The notes below the pieces were generated by a model, which saw only the letters and a program-made list of their open reading frames with translations, was not told the origin of the DNA and made no database searches. Made by a program: the position numbers and the translations under genes. A stretch of 64,000 nt of DNA from an uncultured Bradyrhizobium sp. (GTDB taxonomy: Bacteria > Pseudomonadota > Alphaproteobacteria > Rhizobiales > Xanthobacteraceae), in NCBI RefSeq assembly GCF_947648125.1, contig NZ_CANSMR010000004.1, positions 1 through 64,000 on the forward strand, in the 5' to 3' direction. Below, piece by piece: positions 52,277 through 59,119 of this stretch; positions within the stretch are counted from its first letter, which is position 1, and each line of letters starts with the position of its first letter.

Positions 52277-52994
52277 GCCTGATCCCGCTGCGGTGCGCGG
52301 CGGGATGGCGGAGGACGAGGCGGCCGCGCTGTATCGGTTGATGACGTGGCTGTCGCCGTCCTTTCCGGTGGGGGCGTTCGCCTATTCCAGCGGCATCGAA
52401 TGGGCGGTCGAGGCCGGCGACATCACCGATGCCGCGTCGCTGCGCGGCTGGCTCGCGGCGATGCTCACCGACGGCAGCGGCTTTTGCGATGCCGTGTTTC
52501 TCGCGCAGAGCCATCGCGCGGCGTCGGAACCCGGCCACGCCGGACTGAAGGAGATCGCCGAGCTTGCTGCTGCCTTTGTGCCGTCGCGCGAGCGGCAGCT
52601 GGAGACCACGACGCAGGGGCGCGCCTTCATCGAGATCGCCCGCGCGGCCTGGAATTCGTCCGGCCTCGATGCGATGATTGCGGCCTGCGACGGCCCGATC
52701 GTCTACCCGGTCGCGGTCGGCGTCGCCAGCGCTGCGCATCGCATCCGGCTTTCGCCGTCGCTGCATGCCTTCCTGCATGCCGTGCTCTCGAACTGGATTT
52801 CCGCGGGCAGCCGGCTGATCCCGCTCGGGCAGACCGACAGCCAGCGCGTGCTGGCCGATCTCGAGCCGGTCGTTGCGGCGACTGCGGCGCGGGCCAATGC
52901 AGCTTCGCTCGACGATCTCGGCAGCGCGACCTTCCGGGCCGACCTCGCAAGCCTGCGCCACGAAGCGCAATACACGAGGCTGTTTCGGTCATGA
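52263..52994 (+). CDS. ureF: Urease accessory protein UreF
   Basis: A 243-residue all-helical UreF, which bridges UreG to the UreD-apo-urease complex. Motifs: [39 protein letters not shown]-like [14 protein letters not shown], and [12 protein letters not shown] chose ATG 52263, whose codons overlap the end of the ureE His tail in another frame; a later in-frame ATG ([11 protein letters not shown]) at 52305 could also serve. Confidence 0.93.
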   Translation: MTANEPDPAAVRGGMAEDEAAALYRLMTWLSPSFPVGAFAYSSGIEWAVEAGDITDAASLRGWLAAMLTDGSGFCDAVFLAQSHRAASEPGHAGLKEIAELAAAFVPSRERQLETTTQGRAFIEIARAAWNSSGLDAMIAACDGPIVYPVAVGVASAAHRIRLSPSLHAFLHAVLSNWISAGSRLIPLGQTDSQRVLADLEPVVAATAARANAASLDDLGSATFRADLASLRHEAQYTRLFRS

Positions 52995-53012
52995 TGGGCC
53001 ACACCATCCACG

Positions 53013-53139
53013 CGTCGTCCCCGCGAAAGCGGGGACCCATAACCTCCGGCTTTGGTGGTTGCGCGAGGCTGGGGCCCCAGACGGTTGCAGCAACTGAACT
53101 CGGTGGTTATGGGTCCCTGCTTGCGCAGGGACGACGATA
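53013..53139. repeat. Dispersed palindromic repeat, family A (copy 2), between ureF and ureG
   Basis: CGTCGTCCCCGCGAAAGCG at the left is mirrored by TGCGCAGGGACGACG at the right; the interior has the same CGGTGGTTATGGGTCC and GAGGCTGGGGCC segments as the copy at 3774-3900. It separates ureF from ureG by 162 bases. Its hairpin could lower ureG expression. Confidence 0.85.
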
Positions 53140-53156
53140 GCGGAGGCACTCTTCTC

Positions 53157-53804
53157 ATGCCCACTTCTCATGGCCCGTTGCGCGTCGGCGTCGGCGGTCC
53201 GGTCGGCTCCGGCAAGACCGCGCTGATGGATCTGCTCTGCAAGTCGATGCGCGAGCGTTACGACATCGCGGCGATCACCAACGACATCTACACCAAATGG
53301 GACGCCGAGTTTCTGGTGCGCTCCGGCTCGCTGACGCCGGACCGCATTGCCGGCGTCGAGACCGGCGGCTGTCCGCACACCGCGATCCGCGAGGACGCAT
53401 CGATGAACCTTGCCGCGGTCGCCGACATGCGGGCGAAATTCCCCGATCTCGACCTGGTGCTGATCGAGTCCGGCGGCGACAATCTGGCGGCGACCTTCTC
53501 GCCGGAATTGGCTGATCTCACGATTTACGTCATCGACGTCGCCGCCGGCGACAAGATCCCTTCCAAGGGCGGTCCCGGCATCACGCGATCCGACCTTCTG
53601 GTGATCAACAAGATCGACCTCGCGCCCCATGTCGGTGCGTCGCTTGAGAAGATGGACACCGACGCCAGGCGGATGCGCGGCGAGCGGCCCTTCGTGATGA
53701 CCAATCTGAAGAAGAGCGACGGCCTCGACCGCATCATCAGCTTCATCGAGACCAAGGGCGGCCTTCGGTCGCAGGGCGCAGGCAAGGCGGCCAAGACGGG
53801 TTAG
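53157..53804 (+). CDS. ureG: Urease accessory GTPase UreG
   Basis: A 215-residue SIMIBI-class GTPase that delivers nickel to urease on GTP hydrolysis. P-loop [11 protein letters not shown], the conserved metal-binding motif [12 protein letters not shown] (Cys-Pro-His), the [15 protein letters not shown] switch, and the [11 protein letters not shown] guanine-specificity motif are all intact. GGAGG ten bases upstream supports ATG 53157. Last gene of the operon. Confidence 0.97.
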   Translation: MPTSHGPLRVGVGGPVGSGKTALMDLLCKSMRERYDIAAITNDIYTKWDAEFLVRSGSLTPDRIAGVETGGCPHTAIREDASMNLAAVADMRAKFPDLDLVLIESGGDNLAATFSPELADLTIYVIDVAAGDKIPSKGGPGITRSDLLVINKIDLAPHVGASLEKMDTDARRMRGERPFVMTNLKKSDGLDRIISFIETKGGLRSQGAGKAAKTG

Positions 53805-53832
53805 GCGTTAATCATTGTGGCAGTGGCCAGTC

Positions 53833-53877
53833 CCGTCACCCCCGCGCAAAGGCGAAGCCTTTGCGCGGGGGTGACGG
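53833..53877 (+). terminator. Long hairpin after ureG, likely end of the urea operon
   Basis: A perfect 21-bp stem (half-site CCGTCACCCCCGCGCAAAGG plus one base) around a GAA loop, 28 bases past the ureG stop. No T-run follows, so it may be a repeat-type hairpin that blocks 3' exonucleases rather than a classic terminator. Confidence 0.75.
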
Positions 53878-54147
53878 TGAACGGGAGGGGTGCGTACTCC
53901 GCCGCAAAAAAGCTGCGCAATCGCCGGAACAATTGCCAACTTTGACGATTAGCAACCTTTGGCGCCGCCAAAGACCGCCGGGTGGCGTCGTCGTTAATGT
54001 TGCCGACCGGCTCCTGTTGCGTACCGATGATCGCTATTCCATATTCCTTTGCGGCTGGCGTTCATCGCACCCTGATTTGTCGCCGCCCCCGCAGAAGCCA
54101 GATGCCTACCGTCCCCTTTCGCCACCCCCTGATTGCCGAGTAAGCGT
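53878..54147. other. Intergenic region before the sensor kinase
   Basis: About 270 bases, no gene seen. GGAACAATTGCCAACTTTGACG near 53926 loosely recalls an EcfG promoter, but its spacer is too short. Presumably contains the kinase promoter. Confidence 0.35.
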
Positions 54148-55809
54148 GTGGTTCGACTGGGCTTCATCGTTGCATTGATTGCGCTGATCGGAGTTCTCCT
54201 CTCCGGTCTTGCCGCCTATCGGGTGCACGATCAGGAGCTTGCAATCGACGGCATCGCGCTGGCGCGGGCGATCGACGTCCATGCCAGCCTGGTGCAGGAC
54301 CGCTTGACCGAGCGCGAGCTGCTGGCGCGGGTGGCCTCGGGGCTGTTCCGGACGCCGTCGATGGTGAAGGCCAACATGCTGCAGCCGCTGCGCTCGGCGA
54401 TCTACGCCTTCAAGACCGATTTCGTCGTCGCCGCATGGATCGCGCGGCTCAAGCCGAACGAGCTGACGGCAGCCGAGGCGGAGCTGAAGGCTGCCGGCTT
54501 CACCAATCCCTCGATCCGCGATTTCGACGACCAGGCGCTCGACATCAAGGCGCTCGACAAGCCGATCAACGTGCTGATGGACGTCGAGCCGCGCAATCCG
54601 GAAACCTTGAGCATCCCGGGCCGCGCCTTCGACCGCCACTCGGTGGTCGGTCCGATGCTGGCGCGGGCAATGGAGGACGCCAAGCCCGTGGCCTCGGATC
54701 CTGTGCCGCTGCTGCGGCAGAACGGCCCGGTCGGGGTCGTGCTCGCCGCGCCGGTGTTCCAGGAGGGCGGGTCCGAGCCGGCCGGCTTCATCACCTTTTC
54801 CTATGAGCTGTCGTCGCTGATGCTGACCAACGACGATTCCTCGCTGTTCGCGGTGGCGTTGAAGGACCCGCGTGATTCCAACGACGAGTTCACCGCCAAC
54901 GAGCAGGGCATCGTCACCTCGCGCGCGGTGCGCCAGGACGGCCCGTCGCCGTCGATGGTCCGCACGGTGACGTTCGGCGGCCGGGACTGGTCGCTCGACT
55001 ATTACGCCAAGAGCAACGCCACGGTGCGTGCGCAGCAGACCGCGACGATCGTCGCGGCGATTGGCCTCGCGCTGACCGGCATCGTGTGCGGCCTGTTCGG
55101 CTATGTCGCCTACAACAATTTGCGCCTCAGCCGCGAGATCGAGGTCCGGATCGGCTTCGAGCGCCGGCTGACTGCGGTCATCGACGAGCTCAACCATCGG
55201 GTCAAGAACATCCTCGCGGTGATCCAGTCGATCGTGACCCGCACGTTGCGGCACGGCGCCGACATCGACGGCGCGCGCGAACTCCTGATCGGGCGCATTC
55301 ACGCGATGTCGAATGTCGTCACGCTGCTCAGCGAGAGCCAGTGGCAGGGCGTCAAGCTGAAGGGCCTGTTCGAATCGCGCGCGATTCCGCATGCCGACCG
55401 GATCGCGGTGAACGGTCCCGACATCACCGTCAGCGCCCGCGCCGCGCAATCGCTGTCGCTGCTGTTCTTCGAGCTCGCCTCGCACTCCGACGAAGGGCTG
55501 TCGCTGGTCGGCAAGCATCCGCACATCGTCGCGAACTGGGAAGTCGCCGGCGAGGATGCGGACGCGGTCTTCCATTTCCGCTGGGAGGAGTTCAACACCA
55601 GCCAGGCGACGCGGCGGGCCGACAGCGATTTCGGCCTGATCCTGCTCGACCGCGTCGCGCCCGAGGCGCTGGGCGGCACCGCGAAGCGCTACTTCACCGA
55701 CGTCTCCTATGTCTACGAGCTCACCGCGCCGATGGACACCGTGGTCGACATGACCGAGCGCGACCGCACCGAGCAGTTCTCGGCGCCGGTCCGTCCGGCG
55801 AAGAAGTAG
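54148..55809 (+). CDS. Membrane sensor histidine kinase, HWE/HisKA_2 type, with altered ATP site
   Basis: A 553-residue sensor. A helix at about residues 3-23 and another near 290-315 flank a periplasmic sensor region resembling a CHASE domain (DQELAIDGIALARAIDVHASLVQDRLTE). The H-box is ELNHRVKNILAVIQSI with the phospho-acceptor His350, typical of HWE/HisKA_2 kinases. The N-box normally reads HELATNAxKYG, but here it is FELASHSDEG (441-450), lacking the Mg-ATP-binding Asn. A DFGLILLDRV segment replaces the usual GFGxRLIE. ATP binding may therefore be weak or lost. GTG 54148 is chosen; a TTG at 54133 is possible. No response regulator is adjacent. Confidence 0.8.
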   Translation: MVRLGFIVALIALIGVLLSGLAAYRVHDQELAIDGIALARAIDVHASLVQDRLTERELLARVASGLFRTPSMVKANMLQPLRSAIYAFKTDFVVAAWIARLKPNELTAAEAELKAAGFTNPSIRDFDDQALDIKALDKPINVLMDVEPRNPETLSIPGRAFDRHSVVGPMLARAMEDAKPVASDPVPLLRQNGPVGVVLAAPVFQEGGSEPAGFITFSYELSSLMLTNDDSSLFAVALKDPRDSNDEFTANEQGIVTSRAVRQDGPSPSMVRTVTFGGRDWSLDYYAKSNATVRAQQTATIVAAIGLALTGIVCGLFGYVAYNNLRLSREIEVRIGFERRLTAVIDELNHRVKNILAVIQSIVTRTLRHGADIDGARELLIGRIHAMSNVVTLLSESQWQGVKLKGLFESRAIPHADRIAVNGPDITVSARAAQSLSLLFFELASHSDEGLSLVGKHPHIVANWEVAGEDADAVFHFRWEEFNTSQATRRADSDFGLILLDRVAPEALGGTAKRYFTDVSYVYELTAPMDTVVDMTERDRTEQFSAPVRPAKK

Positions 55810-55855
55810 AGCGGCCGCAGCCGCCTCAGGTTGTGCCGTTATGCCGTTGCGCGGA

Positions 55856-55869
55856 TTGATCGAAATCAG
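55856..55869 (+). promoter_or_regulatory. FNR/FixK-like box upstream of the dihaem peroxidase
   Basis: TTGAT-CGAA-ATCAG matches the FNR/FixK consensus TTGAT-N4-ATCAA at nine of ten positions. It lies 128 bases before the peroxidase start; activation from -41.5 would place transcription near 55904. Rhizobial cytochrome c peroxidases are often controlled by oxygen limitation, so the position is sensible. Confidence 0.6.
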
Positions 55870-55996
55870 GCGCGCCGGACGACGCTCACGTCATCTGTGA
55901 CGAAATCCGGCATCCGTAATAGCCCGCAACCGAGCGTTAAAACTTCGTTGAACATGCTTGGGCATATACCGAGCAGGATACCGTCTGAGGACCCCG

Positions 55997-57025
55997 ATGA
56001 GGCTTTGGGTCAGCCTGACCTTGCTCGCGGCAGTTTTGCCGGTAGGGCTGTCGCTTGCCTTGACCCCGGCGACGGCGCCCCGTGACCCTGCGGCAATCCG
56101 TGCCAGCTATCGCCGGCCCGACATTGTTCCCTTCCCGAGCAGCAATCCCTATTCGGAGGCGAAATCCGCGCTTGGGCAGATGCTGTTCTTCGATCCGCTG
56201 CTGTCGCGGTCCAAGACGCATGCCTGCGCGAGCTGCCACAAGCCAAGCCTGTCATGGGCCGACGGCCTTCCGCGCGCCATCGGTGAGGATCCGAAAGGCC
56301 TGCCGATCCGCTCGCCGACGCTGATCGACGTGGCGTTCTTCGAGCCGCTGGGATGGGACGGCAAGTTTAGGGATCTCGAATCCGTTGCGTTCGGGCCGAT
56401 CCTGAGCCCGATGAACCTGAACATGACCGAGCCGGAATTGATCGCGCGTCTCGCGGCGATCCCCGGCTATGTCGATGCATTCGCCCACGCGTTCGGAGAC
56501 GGCGCGATCACGCGGCCGAGGATCGAGCAGTCGCTGGCGACCTTCGAGCGCTCCATCGTTGCAGGCGAGGCCCCGTTCGACCGCTGGATCAAGGGCGACG
56601 AGAGCGCGATCAGCGCAACGGCCCAGCGCGGCTTTGAGCTTTTCAACGGCAAGGGACGCTGTTCGTCGTGCCACAGCGGCCCGTCCTTCTCCGACGGTTC
56701 CTTCCAGGATATCGGCACCGCCAAGGGCCACGACATCGGGCGCGGACGTTACTTTCCGACCTCGGCGAAGCTGAAATATGCGTTCAAGACCCCGACATTG
56801 CGCGATGTCGCGCGGCGTGCGCCCTACATGCACGACGGTTCGGTCGCAACGCTGGAAGATGTCATCGAGCTCTACAACAAGGGCGGGATCGAGCGGCCGA
56901 GCCGGTCGCCCGACATCAAGCCTTTGTCTCTGACGGCGGGCGAGAAGAAGGACCTCATCGCCTTCCTGCAAACCCTGACCGCCACGGCACCGCCGGTGGC
57001 GGGGATCCCCAAACTGCCGCGCTGA
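55997..57025 (+). CDS. Dihaem cytochrome c peroxidase (CcpA/MauG family)
   Basis: A 342-residue periplasmic dihaem protein. The signal peptide (RLWVSLTLLAAVLPVGLSLAL) is followed by haem site CASCH (77-81) and a second CSSCH (222-226). The end carries FKTPTLRDVARRAPYMHDGS, with the conserved Tyr-Met-His-Asp-Gly of bacterial cytochrome c peroxidases. It should reduce hydrogen peroxide in the periplasm with electrons from small cytochromes or cupredoxins. A MauG-like biosynthetic role is possible. GAGG six bases upstream supports ATG 55997. An FNR/FixK-like box lies upstream. Confidence 0.88.
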   Translation: MRLWVSLTLLAAVLPVGLSLALTPATAPRDPAAIRASYRRPDIVPFPSSNPYSEAKSALGQMLFFDPLLSRSKTHACASCHKPSLSWADGLPRAIGEDPKGLPIRSPTLIDVAFFEPLGWDGKFRDLESVAFGPILSPMNLNMTEPELIARLAAIPGYVDAFAHAFGDGAITRPRIEQSLATFERSIVAGEAPFDRWIKGDESAISATAQRGFELFNGKGRCSSCHSGPSFSDGSFQDIGTAKGHDIGRGRYFPTSAKLKYAFKTPTLRDVARRAPYMHDGSVATLEDVIELYNKGGIERPSRSPDIKPLSLTAGEKKDLIAFLQTLTATAPPVAGIPKLPR

Positions 57026-57055
57026 GCGCAGCAGAGGATCCAGGACCGGGGCTCG

Positions 57056-57217
57056 TCAGGCGAGGTGCGGCAGTGCGGCCCCGAGCAGGCCGAGCCCGAC
57101 GACCAGGAACGCGCCGGCGCAGGTCTCGAGGGCGGCCGTGCGCGACGGGGATGATTTTGTCACATAGGCGAGGGCTGACCCCACCCCGATACTCACGACG
57201 CTCAACACTCCGAACAT
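57056..57217 (-). CDS. Small 53-residue membrane protein
   Basis: A short gene convergent with the peroxidase. GGAGG eight bases before ATG 57217 is a strong ribosome site. The product MFGVLSVVSIGVGSALAYVT then KSSPSRTAALETCAG and FLVVGLGLLGAALPHLA has two hydrophobic helices joined by a short polar turn, a hairpin membrane protein. I recognise no family. Coding quality rests on the ribosome site, third-position GC and the helix pattern. Confidence 0.6.
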   Translation of the reverse strand: MFGVLSVVSIGVGSALAYVTKSSPSRTAALETCAGAFLVVGLGLLGAALPHLA

Positions 57218-57461
57218 TTAACCGGCCTCCCGATCCGATTTGTCCGGGTTTCACTACGACAGTTGAATTGAGCCCCCGTGCCGGAATTAGCTAAAATTCG
57301 ATGGAACCGGCCGGAAAGGGTGCACTGAAGGACGGGTTGGGGCCTGCCTGCCGCAATTAACCACAATGCAACCAGCGGATGTCGGAGGCAGGCGCAAAGC
57401 GTAAAATTTGATATAAGTTAAACAAGTCCTTAAAGCGTATCTGTGTGTGGGCGGTTGGTTC
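57218..57461. other. Intergenic region, no gene seen
   Basis: Holds divergent promoters for the small membrane protein and the DoxX-like gene. An AT-rich patch near 57400-57435 (AAAATTTGATATAAGTTAAA) probably belongs to the latter's promoter. Confidence 0.4.
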
Positions 57462-58517
57462 ATGTTTAGTGGGCGGGAGCGAGATGCCGGCTCGGCTGTG
57501 CGCTCCTTTTTTGCCACGTGCCTTGCAGCGGTTTTGTTTTGCGTCACAGCCGCGCGCAGTGCCGAGGCACATGTCAAATGGTTTTGCGCTTACGATGTCG
57601 CCGGGCAGCCCCGCGGACTCGAGAATGTCCTCTGCCTCGACTTTGAACTGCTGCTCGGCGTCGCCGTGTTCTGGCTGTTTGCGGGCTGCCTGATCGAGCC
57701 GACATCGCTGGGCGATGCGACCATTCGCGTGCTGGACCGAATTACCGAGAGACTGCGGCTGCACACCGAACTGATGATGCGTGCAGTCTGCGCGTTCTTC
57801 TTCATTTCGATCTGGGCCGTCGGCGGGATATTGCTGACGCCCGAGTTGAAGACGTCGTCACCGCTCGTGGGCGCGCTGCAGCTCGCCATCGCCGCCGGCA
57901 TGCTGTCGCGGCGTACGCTGCCGCTGTCGGCCGTGGGGATGGCGATCCTGTTCGGCATCGGCGTTCGCGACTACGGTGTCTTCCATCTTGCCGACTACCC
58001 GATTTTTCTAGGTGTTGCCGCCTATTTTGCGCTGATCGGGCTGAACAAGGACCTGTTCGGGATCCGGCCGATCGACGTGATGCGGTACGCCGCGGCGGTG
58101 ACGCTGATGTGGGCCTCGATCGAAAAATGGGCCTATCCGGAATGGAGCTTTCCGCTCCTGATTGAGCATGCCGGGATGAGCCTCGGCTTCGATAATGAAT
58201 TCTACATGCGCGCCGCCGGCATGGTGGAGTTCACGCTCGCCTTTGCCCTGATCTGGACGCCGCTGATCCGGCGCTGCGCCGCCGCCGTGCTGACGGGGAT
58301 GTTCATCAGCGCGTGCTTCGAGTTCGGCAAGATCGACACCATCGGACACTCGGCGATCATCGCCGTGCTGTTTGCGATTCTCGCCGACAACAAGGTGCTG
58401 CCGCGCGACCGTCGCGCGCCATGGCTTGCCCCGGTCGCGCTCTGTGCCGCGCTGTCGCTGACGCTGTTCGTCTACTATTTCGGCCACGCCGCGATCTTCA
58501 AGACCTCGGTCCTGTAG
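57462..58517 (+). CDS. DoxX-like polytopic membrane protein
   Basis: A 351-residue membrane protein with a cleavable-looking N-terminal segment (FFATCLAAVLFCVTAARSAEA) and about eight helices. HVKWFCAYDV follows the signal, and MWASIEKWAYPEWSFPLL and FYMRAAGMVEFTLAFAL resemble the DoxX superfamily, whose members sit near quinone-linked redox proteins. GTG 57447 is an alternative start. It is convergent with a cupredoxin gene and downstream of a peroxidase, hinting at a redox role (inference). Confidence 0.7.
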   Translation: MFSGRERDAGSAVRSFFATCLAAVLFCVTAARSAEAHVKWFCAYDVAGQPRGLENVLCLDFELLLGVAVFWLFAGCLIEPTSLGDATIRVLDRITERLRLHTELMMRAVCAFFFISIWAVGGILLTPELKTSSPLVGALQLAIAAGMLSRRTLPLSAVGMAILFGIGVRDYGVFHLADYPIFLGVAAYFALIGLNKDLFGIRPIDVMRYAAAVTLMWASIEKWAYPEWSFPLLIEHAGMSLGFDNEFYMRAAGMVEFTLAFALIWTPLIRRCAAAVLTGMFISACFEFGKIDTIGHSAIIAVLFAILADNKVLPRDRRAPWLAPVALCAALSLTLFVYYFGHAAIFKTSVL

Positions 58518-58538
58518 ATCGTTGATGCCTGTGGGGGA

Positions 58539-58904
58539 CTATTTGGCGACGTGGACGGCAAGCTTCATCTTCGGATGAATGCCGCACAACACGGTGTAGT
58601 CGCCGGGCACCGAAAAGGTGACGTCGAACTTGCTGCCCGGCTGCTGGTCGCCTGAGTCGAAACTGAACGTATCGGTGCTCAAATAAGCGTGATGAAGCAG
58701 CTCGCCATCATCGTTAATGAATCGTAAAACCTCGCCGCGCTTGATCGAGATATCTGCGGGCTTGAATTCACGATCCTTCTGCGAGATCACGAAGGGAGCC
58801 GCACCCAGAGCGGCGCCGGCTAGCGCTCCCGTGACAATCGCGGCCACTAAAGGCACGCGGACGGACTGGCCGAGGCGCAGGATGCGCAACAAGCCTGACT
58901 GCAT
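58539..58904 (-). CDS. Membrane-anchored cupredoxin (plastocyanin/amicyanin-like)
   Basis: A 121-residue blue-copper protein. An N-terminal helix (VPLVAAIVTGALAGAALGAA) anchors or exports it. The type 1 copper ligands are visible: a His of the pair His71/His72 (LLHHAY), Cys107, His110 and Met113 (CGIHPKM). It probably shuttles electrons in the periplasm. A GAGGG site five bases upstream supports ATG 58904 over the longer frame. It is convergent with the DoxX-like gene. Confidence 0.88.
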   Translation of the reverse strand: MQSGLLRILRLGQSVRVPLVAAIVTGALAGAALGAAPFVISQKDREFKPADISIKRGEVLRFINDDGELLHHAYLSTDTFSFDSGDQQPGSKFDVTFSVPGDYTVLCGIHPKMKLAVHVAK

Positions 58905-59119
58905 GAGACCCTCGCTTGGAATTCCAATACCGGCTACTCGAGCGTGCAAATGATGTGTCCCGGATTACCTGTAAGAGTGATTATCGCCAGCTGATCTTAA
59001 CGATTTCAGCATGAGTTGCAGTCACTACTAAAGCAATTTTGAGCAGACAGTCATTTTTCCGCAAAGCGCTGCGCGTTTCCGCGTAGCTTGAACATCGAGC
59101 ACTACGGCGAAACGCGGGT

